A stretch of 64,000 nt of DNA from Chrysemys picta bellii. Its lineage: Eukaryota > Chordata > Testudines > Emydidae. The position numbers and the translations under genes are program-made. Each line of letters opens with the position of its first letter. Within the stretch, counting starts at the first letter, position 1. The notes beneath the pieces were generated by a model. That model ran no database searches, was not told the DNA's origin, and saw only the letters and a list, made by a program, of their open reading frames with translations. The DNA is taken from assembly GCF_011386835.1 (NCBI RefSeq), contig NC_088792.1, positions 60,392,081 through 60,456,080 of the forward strand, given 5' to 3'. Shown piece by piece: positions 54,799 to 64,000 of this stretch.

Positions 54799-56141
54799 CT
54801 AGAAACATTAGAAAATATAAATGTATGACGGAAGACCTGTCTATCTTGTACTGAAGCATCAAAAACAACTCAGTATGGTCATTTAAATGAAAGCATTGAC
54901 AAGTCAATTAGAAATGATATGGCATTGTCAAACCCAGAGCATTTCTGTCAGTTTATTATTGCTTAAATATGCAGTGCGATTGGATTGATATCTTCTGTGT
55001 ACAGGACCTCCTTCTTGAGTTGTTCTTTTCTTCATCTCTCTCTCATTTATATCATTCCTTTTCAGCCTGGTTCGCAAGGACTATCATTACTTTAGGTAAG
55101 TAAACAACCCTAATACCTCTCTTTTATGTTATCAATACATATAATCCAGACACTATCATTGTGTGAAGAAAACATAGTTCCTGCCCCTGGGAGTTCACTC
55201 TCTAAATAGTGTAATTTAAACACATAGTACAGAGGATGAACATAGTACAAGGTGAACATCAGATCTCAGATTAGGTTAAACATTTTTACTTTGGTGGATT
55301 ATTCATAGTTTTCAAGGACAACTATGTTTTAAGTGTAGGTTTGAATAAGGAAAGGGTAACTGATTGGCTCTTTTATGTAGGAAGGGAGCTCTGAGTATAA
55401 GAGGTAGCGAGGAAGAAGACTTGAAGACAAGGGTGAGTGAAGGAGATGTTAGGAGAGACTGTGGAAGCCTCCTCTGATGCCTGGTGGATGGGACAGCTCC
55501 AGGACCACAATACCAGCACTGCGAGTACAATGGGCTCTTACAGCACCTAGAGAACTGGACTTTCAAGGTTCAAACTCTTTGGGCCAAATCTTAGCTTCAC
55601 TGAAGTCAAAGGCAGCTGCTTCACTGGCATCAGGATTTGGCCCAGAGTGGTTTCACTTTTAATTAACGTCTTTATCCGCAAGAAGATATTTCCCCCAGAG
55701 CATTAATAGTCTGGGCATGTGGAGCTGATTCAGAAAAGTAGTCAAGCACATGTGTGACTTAAAGTTGTGCACATGAGTTACAGGCATGCTTACAGTATGT
55801 GCCTGAGTCCTTTTCTGAATCGAGGCCACTATCCAAAAGCTAGAATTCTAAAGCAATTTCAAGTTTCTGAAAGGCTTTCTTGTAAAAGCATTTATGGAAA
55901 ACACTGAGAGACAATATGAAATGTGTTCAGTTTACAAATACAAAGATGAGTTTCTGATAGTCAACACTGGACTTTGAGAGACAACCTGGGTTCTTTCCAT
56001 CTCACGTATAATCACCAGGAACAAAAGGTTCTGCAGGCCAAGTTACGTCCTCATTAATACTTGTGCAACCCCTTTGACTTGAATGAGGTTACTCAAATGT
56101 TTTTATGCGGCGTTCTTATAGCCGTGTCGGTCCCAGGATAT

Positions 56142-56398
56142 AAGGGTATGTCTTCACTTACCGGAGGGTCCGGCGGCAGGCAATCGATGTTCTGGGATCG
56201 ATCTCGGAAGCGCTCGCCGTCGACGCCGGTACTCCAGCTCGCAGAGAGGAGTATGTGGCATCGACGGGGGAGCCTTCCTGCCGCGTCTGGACCCGCGGTA
56301 AGTTCGGACTAAGGTACTTCGAATTCAGCTATGTTATTAACGTAGCTGAATTTGCGTACCTTAGTCCGAAGTGGGGGCTTAGTGGGGACCAGGCCTTA
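56142..56398. mobile_element. MITE with TATGTCTTCAC end
   Basis: GGGTATGTCTTCACTTACCG at one side. An internal perfect-looking hairpin, AAGGTACTTCGAATTCAGC and its complement GCTGAATTTGCGTACCTT, lies around 56310-56365. It resembles Harbinger-type ends (compare 36171). Non-coding. Confidence 0.55.
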
Positions 56399-56404
56399 GA
56401 GAGT

Positions 56405-56575
56405 CAGCATGGGTGAAGTAATATCTTTTATTGGACCAACTTCTGTTGGTGAGAGAGACAAGCTTTCAAGCTTATACAGAACTGAAGAAGAGCTCTGTGT
56501 AAGCTCGACAGCTTGTCTCTCTCACCAACAGAATTTGGTCCAATGAAAGATATTAACTCACCCACCTTGACTCTC
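56405..56575. mobile_element. Palindromic GGTCCAATA-type repeat
   Basis: TTTTATTGGACCAACTTCTG and the complement CAGAATTTGGTCCAATGAAA flank AAGCTTTCAAGCTT and GAAGAAGAGCTC. Same family as 8471-8655 and 41943-42115. Confidence 0.65.
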
Positions 56576-56597
56576 TGTTACACAGATGTAACAGACT

Positions 56598-57382
56598 TAG
56601 GGTTACCATACGTCCGGATTTTCCCGGACATGTCCAGCTTTTGGGGCTCCAAATCCCCGTCCGGGGGGAAATCCCAAAAAGCCGGACATGTTCAGGAAAA
56701 TCGGGACATGCGGGTGGCGGTGCTGGGCTGGGGGCGGCGGGGCCGGGGGCGCCGAGCGCCGTGGGCACCGAGCACCGGGGCCGAGCGCCGGCGGTGCCGG
56801 GGACCAGGGGGGCCGGGGCCGAGCGCCGGGGGTGCCGGGGACTGGGGGCACCGAGCGCCGGCAGGGCTGGGGACCAGGGGGGCCGGGGGCGCCGAGCGCT
56901 GGGGGCCGGCGGGGCCGAGCGCCGGTAGTGCCAGGGACCGGGGGCACCGAGCGCCGGGGACCGGCGGGGCCAAGCGCCGGCGGAGCCGGGGGGGTGCTCA
57001 GCTGGGGGTTCGGGGGCCGGGCGGGGGGTGCTGAGCGGGCCGGCGGGGCTGGGGGGTGCTGAGCGGGCCAGGGGTGTTCGGCCGGGGGCCCGGCGGGGCC
57101 AGGGGGTGCTCGGCCGGGGGTCCGGGGGCCGGGCCGGGTACCGGCAGTGCTGGGCGGGCCAGGGGTGTTCGGCCGGGGGCTGGAAACGCCGGGGGGGCCA
57201 GCCTGGGCCGCGCCTACTCCCCCCACACCCCCCTTACCTGCTTCAGGCTTCCCGCGAATCAAATGTTCGCGGGAAGCAGGGGAGGGGGCGGAGTTGGGGC
57301 GTGGGGCAGGGGCGGGGCTGGGGGCGGGGCTGGGGCCCGGTGCAGTGTCCTCCTTTTGGAGGCTCAAAATATGGTAACCCTA
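56598..57382. mobile_element. GC-rich hAT element, 8-bp target duplication AACAGACT
   Basis: 785 bp from TAGGGTTACCATA to TATGGTAACCCTA (13-bp inverted ends), with AACAGACT at 56590-56597 and 57383-57390. The core (about 56700-57220) is a degenerate GC-rich repeat of GCCGAGCGCCGG and CGGGGGT units, dense in CpG. The ends are related to the hAT MITEs at 7023, 43522 and 62813. The open frames are compositional. Confidence 0.88.
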
Positions 57383-58079
57383 AACAGACTGGAACTTAGC
57401 AAACAAGTCTGCTGCTGATGCACAAGAAGGAATAGAATCTAACTCACTCTCCCCCACAGCTGCATAATTTACAGGAGTAAAAAGCAGTGAAAACATACTT
57501 GTATTGCTAAAGATAGGAGTTATAACTCTGGGCTTCTCTTCACTTCCAGGGAGATCGATACTACCACAATTAATTCGCAGGTGTCGATAGCAGAGTGCTC
57601 TCTGATTGACTCTGGCACTCCACCGGAACGAGAAGAGTAAGGTAAGTCGATGGGAGAGCATCTTCCGTCCACGCAGCACAGTGAAGACACTGCAGTAAGT
57701 CGACCTAAGCTACATTGAACCCAATTACATTATTCACGTAGCTGGAGTAGCGTAACTTAGGTCGACTTACCCCGATAGTGTAGACAAGGCCTCAGAATAC
57801 ATCCAATGGACAGAACAGGTGAATGAAATGTCATTCTTCCAGTCATTTTTCAGAACAGAACCGCACTTAAAAGTATTCTATTAATTTCTCAAGCAAAAAA
57901 GTATTAAATGGCACTGGGCAAATATAATTTTTTTTAGTTACTGCTGTTAAATTTTACCCTACCTGTCTGGTCCTGTCTTCTGTGACATTGCAAAAGGCAA
58001 TTTAACAAGATTAATACAATTAAGGACAATACAGTACCACCAGGTTTGTTAGTTTCAAGGACTTTCTGAATGACCTTAC

Positions 58080-58236
58080 CAGTTTTGTACCCTCTTCACT
58101 ATAGCTGTCAATTAAGGGTTTCCGATCCAAAAGCTGAAAGATTCGTTGGGCGGAAACTTTAGCTTGGCCAAAATCTGGTGCCAAAGAAGTGGACAGCCCA
58201 ACACTTATAACACCATATAGAACTGAAAAAAAGGCT
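58080..58236 (-). CDS. ABCB-type transporter, right copy, exon after TM12
   Basis: 157 nt after a GGTTTTCAG acceptor, before GTAAGG. One base completes a split Ile codon, then AFFSVLYGVISVGLSTSLAP (membrane-proximal end of the last helix), DFGQAKVSAQRIFQLLDRKP and LIDSYSEEGTKL. In P-glycoprotein this is the linker from TM12 to nucleotide-binding domain 2. Phase (1, 0) joins exactly with the neighbouring exons, and 157 nt equals the homologous ABCB1 exon. Confidence 0.95.
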
Positions 58237-58739
58237 CTGAAAACCAAACAAAAACATCTTTCAATTCATCTAAAGAGAGACTTTTATTATTGTTCATAAA
58301 TTACAAATATTGTTTTCCTTTTTTAAAATAAACAGACTTAACACTATCTATAAATCTGAGAATTGTGACATTTTTAGAACTTTATGGCTTAGAAAAATTA
58401 CACACAAAGGATTAGAAACAGAGGTTTACAGCTACAAATATTTTTATGGGCGACTAATGGTACGTAATTTCTCCACGCAGAAGCATTTCACAAAGCCCGT
58501 TGTCTGCAATGAAGTGTCAGCAGTAAAAGTTTCTCCCATAGTAAATAAACTGAGCCAGACACTATACATGCCAACACAACTGTTTCAAACTTCCTCTCCC
58601 AGAAATAACCCTTCTGCCTGAATTGAACTCCTGACCAGATTCTAAACTGTTGGACCTCTTGCACTATTGCCTCAGTAACTAGACTGATACACAGTTACCA
58701 TGTGTTGAAATCACTCCCTTTGAACTGATGTATACTCAC

Positions 58740-58880
58740 ATAAATACATTTTCAAAGTTTGTATAACAATTAGCAATGAGCCATGCCCCGAATCTGAAGA
58801 TTGTTGCATTGAGAAAGAAGTTTGCACATTGGGCTATTCCATAGATAAGTCCATATAGTGGGGCTTTTGTTAGAGAGTCC
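58740..58880 (-). CDS. ABCB-type transporter, right copy, TM11-12 exon
   Basis: 141 nt after a TTTTATCAG acceptor, before GTGAGT. It reads DSLTKAPLYGLIYGIAQCAN, FFLNATIFRFGAWLIANCYT and NFENVF, then two bases of a split codon. The FRFGAWL motif corresponds to FRFGAYL of P-glycoprotein. The hydrophobic stretches are the transmembrane helices that line the translocation path. This part is more diverged from mammalian ABCB1 than NBD2 is, consistent with a distinct paralogue. Confidence 0.93.
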
Positions 58881-60849
58881 CTGATAAAAGAAAAGATTTA
58901 TGTTAAAAGAAAAAATTGTCATGAAATGCCAAGAGCAGAGACTGGCTGGAAGAAGATCAGACCTTTGGATTGGAGTGGCAAACCCTATACCTCACTCACT
59001 CAAATAAATAATAATAATAATTAATAAAGCTGCACACTAGGGGCTCCATGAAGGTGCCTCTGGAGAGAACTTATGGCAAATGAGATCCCTTCATCCCAAC
59101 TAGCTGTTTGCTGTATTGGACCTTACGATAAAATTACCTTTAATAGTCATAACATTTTAACACTGGAATGCTGGTTTCTAGAATAAATGTTTATGGATGG
59201 CCAAAGCAATCTGACACAAAGCAAATTGATAATTTCCATAAGTCCCTTATGATCTTTGAATGCTTGAATTTTTGGACAATTTGGATAAATGTAGTGGGCA
59301 CCATAGAAAAGTCAATGTCTACAACACAGCATAACTGAAGCACTGCAGATATTGCCTGTTCTGAGTACAGGAGGGGAAAAACTAGCAACTCAGACCCCAC
59401 TGTACAGTGGTGACTTTTAAATGGTGACCAATGTTGTTGTGTGGGATGGTAAAACTGGATCACCTTAATTATGTGCAGACCTTGCTGTGACAAAGAAACT
59501 GGTTCTAGTTCTGACAAAATGATTTTTCAACAGAAAACGCAATTTCTGCCTATTTGAAAATTTCCATTGGGAAAAAAGTAACAAAATATTTTATTCTGGG
59601 TTGGTTTGACCTGAATTGAAATATTTCTGCTTTGCACCCATAGCCATGTGACTCCGATAATGTATTATGCCACTCATTTCAGAGGGGAGACCACACTGCA
59701 TCATGGGAGATGTAGTCCAACCAGGGAGCCCGGCCCATAAGAGAGGCAATGTTCCAAAACAGGGAAATGCAGTTTGATGTTGAACTAGATAGAAACAAAA
59801 ACTTTCAGATCAGTTAAACAAAAGAAAAATTTAATATTTCAATTATTTAGGAATATAAAAATATTTTGTTTGGAGAAAAAAAAAAGCAAAAATGGAATGA
59901 TTTGCCATTTCTAAATTGAAATTTTTCTAAAAAAACCCTTTTCTTTCAGTGAAAAAAATTGATATATTTTCACATTTTGTCCCACTTCAGAGCAAAAGAG
60001 AGGTTGAAATATTACAATTTACCACAGGATGGAAATTCAGATTTTCACTTATCTCTAGTGCTCATATATGTTTTAAATGTTTCCCAAAATAGTTTCTCTA
60101 TAAATCATAATATTGTGATACAATGATCTGAGAGGACTAGAGACAAGTGCTAAAGCTGAGAATCCCATTTCTCCAATGAAATATAGATTTTTTTTCTCAT
60201 ACCGATGACGGTTTATAGAATATTGAATAATTAAACTGTCATTTCTAGAGGACTATCGTTTTCAATCCCTGCTTTTACTTAAAACATATTTAAGGGGAAA
60301 GAAACAAAATGGATGGTAGATCATCTCATTTAAATAAAATGGAGACTAGGAAAATGTCTGACATATTTGGATATTAGAAATTAGCCCCTGGAGTGATTAG
60401 CTTGTGGAGTGTCACTGAAAAGGCCAAAGGGGAAAAAGAAATGCACCTTATTTCAAGACCGGCAAGTCCTTACTTGTAGTAGAAGTCACAATACATGGTG
60501 ATGTTATGTAGTATAAAGTCTTTGCCACTTGACCTATGAAACTCATTCTGCTGCAGTACTTGTGAAGCAAGTAAACATCCCATATTCATGTTAATAAAAA
60601 CTTTATACCAGGTCATTACATTCTCTCTCACACACAAAATTACATCGCACACAATAGCATCTAAGAACGCATTTTAAAGAAACTGAGTAAAAACATTTTA
60701 CCCTGCCAAAATCTTTTCAAATTATTGATGTGTTTAATATTTTCAGTCTTCAAATGAATGTAATATGAATAAATCTTGAGTAGTTTTAAATTAAGAAAAT
60801 ATGTATTCGTTGCTTTTAAAAAACAGAATTGTTTGAGAGCAAATCCTAC
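58881..60849 (-). other. ABCB intron
   Basis: About 2.0 kb. It holds an (AAT)n run at about 59006-59025 and an old A/T-rich dispersed repeat around 59510-60050 that includes GCATCATGGGAGATGTAGTC. No gene. Confidence 0.6.
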
Positions 60850-60950
60850 CTGTATGGACCATTCAAACTTGCATTATATCTCTCATAGAATGCATCTTCA
60901 CTAGTTAATGAAGCCACAGTTCTTATATTTTCAACCGCTGCCATTGAAAT
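60850..60950 (-). CDS. ABCB-type transporter, right copy, intracellular-loop exon
   Basis: 101 nt after a GATTTAG acceptor, before GTAGGA. It encodes ISMAAVENIRTVASLTSEDA, FYERYNASLNGPY and the first two bases of an Arg codon completed in the next exon. This is the intracellular loop before TM11; ABCB1 has ATEAIENFRTVVSL here. In the family these helices couple NBD movement to the membrane domain. It is the most upstream ABCB exon I can support. The preceding exon (about 204 nt in ABCB1, ending in a GK) is not visible and is probably beyond the right edge. Confidence 0.93.
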
Positions 60951-63900
60951 CTAAATCAGGAGACAAGACACATATGAAGTATTCACTTATGTTTGAGTCT
61001 CCTCCTACCACTATGTAGTTAGCACATCTGTAGCACTTTTCATCTTTCGCTCTCCAAGTGTTTTTCTGTTTAAAAAAGATTAAATATCATTCTCAGGGAA
61101 ACTGAGGCACAACGATTATATTATTTGCCTAAGGTCACACAGTGGTCTTTCTACTAAGCCAACGTGGCTGCTATGTGATTCCTAAGTACTCCTCCCCCCC
61201 GTACATGTTGTTGCACAGCAGCATTAGCTGGCACTAAAGAAGCCATTAAAAGGTAAGAAGTTGCTCCTTGCTCTGAGTACACACATCCCAGGCAGCAGCT
61301 CACTGGAGGGCTGCATGCTACCTTGGTTATGCAGCCTGAGCGGCACACTGAGCTGGGTGAGCCCCACACTCCTGCTACCCACCCCCAGTGGGGACTCCTG
61401 CTCCTGCTTCTGCCAGGCTTCCCCAGCCATGTGCCAGCCCACCCAGTCCACCCCTCCTCCAAACCAGGCCTTTCCCCCACACACTTTGGCCAGTATTCCC
61501 ACAGAGTGATGTGTATCTTAATTTTTCATTTTCTGGATTTCAGATGTTTAAATTTGCATGATCTTTAGCCCCCCCTGATCCTGGGTTCATTGGAGAGCAA
61601 GGTGAGAGGCTCAGACACTCCAAGAAGAGCAGGGTCCCTAGATCCCAGCTCACATGGAGGAGCAGGGCTCCCCCAGATCCAAGCACATTCACAGAAGAGG
61701 AGAATTCAGGGCTGACAGCCCACCCCCAAATCCTCAAATTCCTCTGCCACCCCTCATATTCCCCATCCTCTCCCCTCACATTTCCCCAATCCCCACCCTC
61801 CCCCTTATTTGAGCCCAACCCTTCTTTCCACCCCTACCACCCATCCTCATTTATCCCCCTCCTCATGCGCAGCTTCCTCCTTTCTCCAGGGGTGCTCAAA
61901 ACCCCACTCAGCTCCAGGCCCACCCCAACTCCACCCCTTCCCCCAAAGCCCCATCCCTGTCCCGCCTCTTCCCACCCTGCTTTTTCCCGCTCAATTCCTC
62001 CCCCTTCCCCAAGCACACCTCATCCCCACTGCTTCCCCCCCCCACCCCAGCCAGCACCTCCTGCACACCGTGAAACAGCAGATTGTGGTGGGCAGGAAGC
62101 GCTGGGAGGGAGGGGGAAGGAGTTGATCAGCAGTGGGAGGCGCTGTGGGGGAAGGGAGCTGCCAGTGGGTGCTAAGCATCCACCAATTTTTTTCCTCCCA
62201 CAGAGTCAGCACCTGTGCCCCCATCCCTTGCTCTAGACTCCAAACAGCCCCTTCTTCCCACTTACTCTTACACGGCAATCACCTCTTGTAATTAATTTTC
62301 TTTTCAAACACAGTTTGAGAGCCTTCTTAATTATCGGCTGTGCTCAGAGTCCATTTCTCCAAATTAAAACAAAAGTTTACACTATTTTCAGATTTCTGCT
62401 CAGGGTGGGGTTAGAACTTCAAAGCTGCTAAAATCTGTGAACTCAATTTTTTCCCCCTGAAGGCTGTGGGGAACCCCACACTCAAATGACCCCATCTTTG
62501 GATCACTCACCCTACCTGACGCTTTCATGACACATCGCAAATTTCAAGACAATCTGTGTAAACACACAGATTTTAACATACTTAGTTTTCATCCTTTAAA
62601 CAGGAAGGGCTTCCCCACCTTAGCTAGACCAGAGCTGGTGCTCAGTTGTAATGCTGTATAAAATTAGAAGGCCAATGGGGCAGAGGTGCTCCACACATCC
62701 ATCAGCATCATAATAGTCTCAGAGAGCTGTGGAGTGGCCCATTCATCTCAATGAGATGTTCTCACCTGAAAGTGAACACCCAGCCTGAATTCAGCCAGAA
62801 TCTAGCTCTGAGTAGGGTGACCAGACAGCAAGTGTGAAAAATCAGGATGGGGGTGGGGAGTAATAGGCACCTATATAAGACAAAGCCCCCAATATCAGGA
62901 CAGTCCCTATAAAATTGAGACACCTGGTCACCTAGCTCTGAGACATATGAACAGCTCCATTCATGCCAGTGGATTTTCCCATTCCCCCTCCCCAAGACTG
63001 TTTCTGACATGCCCATTCTCAGCTCCTCACCCTTCTCTCAGCAGTGTGTTCTTGGGGCATGCTCTGAGCATGCCTGTTCTAAGCTTCCCCCTCAGAGCAC
63101 CCGGACTTCCTTGATCCAAGCTCACCTCGGGAGAGGTAGAGAGAAAGGGCCAGACAAAGCACCCCAGATTCCAATTCACGTGAGGAGGTAGGGAGAGGGG
63201 CTTAGATATCTCTAGAAAGCAATGCCTACTGCAGATCCTGGCTCACATGAGAGGGGGCATGGAAGGCAGATAGATCCCCAAGGCTGGGCAAGGCAGCTTC
63301 AGAGCCTGGCAAACAGAGGTGGGTCAGGAGCAGGGCTCAGACCCCCCCAGAGAGGCAAGCCCCCCCGCCAAATTCCACCTCACATGCAGAGGTGGGGAGA
63401 GGGGCTAAGACTCCCCTAGAGAGCTAGTGGGTCCCCCAGATTCAGGCACACACACAAAAGGGACAGACAGGGAGAATGTGGAGCTGCCCCTATTACCCCC
63501 AGACGCTCTGCAAAAAACCCTCATGTCTGCTTCCCAGTATCCATTCCCCAAACCCAACCTCCTCTACCACCCGTTCCCATTTATCTCCCTCCCCATAATC
63601 CCGCCTCTTCTCCTTGCAGGCCCAAACCCCTCTCACCCTATTCCCTTAACTCCTTCCTCCCCTAAAATGCTCCTCTCTTGCAAGCAAGCATTTGCACGCC
63701 TATTTTTTAAAACAAAAATACTTTAATGACATTACACCCCCCTCCAAAATAGAAGCCTGATAGTAACAGATTTTAGCAACATGCCAGCCAAGCTTTCCCA
63801 GGTTTTCAGCAAAGGGGGACCATGAACTGTCACTAGTTGGGGGAGTTCAGGAACAAACACTTACTGTGCATTTCTTCAGTCTATCCAGCTGCTTTGACCA

Positions 63901-64000
63901 TATTCTATCTGCAAATCCTTTGGGGTTCGCTTTACATACGTGCTCAGTGTAACTTGTGGAGTGCTTGACCTTTACTAAAGAGCCTACGTGGATGGCCAAA
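60951..64000 (-). other. ABCB intron (5' side), no supported exon
   Basis: At least 3 kb. 61350-62260 is C-rich on the plus strand. 61560-61700 and 63020-63430 carry loosely repeated units of AGATTCC..CACATG..GGAGGTGGGGAGAGGGGCT type. A hAT MITE lies at 62813-62934. The last 136 bp are open on the minus strand and end at a GTAAGT, but are not ABCB-like. Confidence 0.55.
62813..62934. mobile_element. hAT MITE with target duplication GCTCTGAG
   Basis: 122 bp from TAGGGTGACC to GGTCACCTA, flanked by GCTCTGAG at 62805-62812 and 62935-62942. Same family as 7023-7132. Confidence 0.88.

Larger units (their letters stand above)
54799..58079 (-). other. ABCB intron with several MITEs
   Basis: 3.3-kb intron. 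It holds a MITE with GGGTATGTCTTCACTTACCG at about 56142-56398, a palindromic GGTCCAATA-type repeat at about 56405-56575, a GC-rich hAT element at 56598-57382, and a TCGACCTAAG...CTTAGGTCGA-type MITE end at about 57690-57795 (TGTAGACAAGGCC). No other gene. GC-rich frames here come from composition. Confidence 0.75.

Noticed and set aside
56513..57418. Several long Gly/Ala/Pro-rich frames, up to 254 codons, on both strands
   Set aside because: They come from the GC-rich repeat core of a hAT element; all six frames are open because stop codons are rare in such sequence.
61154..62278. Pro/Leu-rich frames of 80-123 codons
   Set aside because: C-rich low-complexity intron sequence with frames on both strands; no conserved motif.
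63865..64000. Open minus-strand frame at the right edge ending at a perfect GTAAGT, in phase with the exon at 60950
   Set aside because: Position and phase would suit the upstream ABCB exon, but the encoded sequence is polar (ending WSKQLDRLKKCT) where ABCB proteins have a membrane helix and a GK ending. No clear acceptor is in the window. Treated as chance.
1..64000. Possible CRISPR array, phage or bacterial operon
   Set aside because: Repeats are dispersed or tandem without regular spacers, and all genes found are eukaryotic with introns or are retroelements.

Overview
The window is vertebrate genomic DNA, most likely from a turtle or another non-avian sauropsid. This is an inference from the mix of CR1 LINEs, hAT and PIF-Harbinger transposons, a Tx1-like LINE, several LTR families with TGTGAC...GTCACA ends, and split genes with GT-AG introns. 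It is eukaryotic accessory sequence: no operons, CRISPR arrays or bacterial genes, and I recognised no tRNA or rRNA gene. Most short open frames carry no meaning here.

The only host gene I can support is an ABCB-type (P-glycoprotein-like) ABC transporter. It is present twice, tail to tail. The right copy lies on the minus strand with seven exons (60950 down to 46899). They encode the end of transmembrane domain 2 and all of nucleotide-binding domain 2: Walker A, Q-loop, LSGGQ signature, Walker B, H-loop and stop codon. Exon lengths of 101, 141, 157, 198, 207, 147 and 198 nt fit together in phase. The left copy lies on the plus strand; only its last two exons (617-763, 2168-2365) are in the window because the left edge cuts it. 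The two copies sit in a large inverted duplication: left arm about 1-9386, right arm about 41545-49297, spacer about 32 kb. By my alignment the two shared exons differ at 1 of 345 nt, whereas intron and flank stretches differ by several percent plus indels.

The spacer (9387-41544) is a graveyard of mobile elements: a palindromic hAT element (10701-12360), a 500-nt assembly gap (12921-13420), a solo LTR (15929-17134), and a deep nest of insertions. In that nest a CR1 LINE is split by a small inverted-repeat transposon, which is split by an LTR (A), which is split by a 9-kb Tx1-like LINE, which is split by a 1.08-kb solo LTR (B). A second LTR B copy, inverted, also sits inside LTR A. Then come further CR1 pieces (28535-32452) and an LTR element carrying only a gag zinc-knuckle remnant (33931-40968). 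The 5' LTR of that element is interrupted by a 4.6-kb two-gene PIF-Harbinger transposon (transposase and Myb/SANT-like protein, both broken).

Right of the duplication (49298-64000) are large ABCB introns. One holds a gammaretrovirus-like endogenous retrovirus antisense to the gene (50667-54542), whose 3' LTR ends 58 bp from the Walker A exon. Others hold hAT MITEs with clean 8-bp target duplications, one with a very GC-rich repetitive core. I found no novel protein system. The most interesting features are the convergent ABCB pair with conserved exons, the five-level insertion nest, and the mosaic antisense retrovirus.
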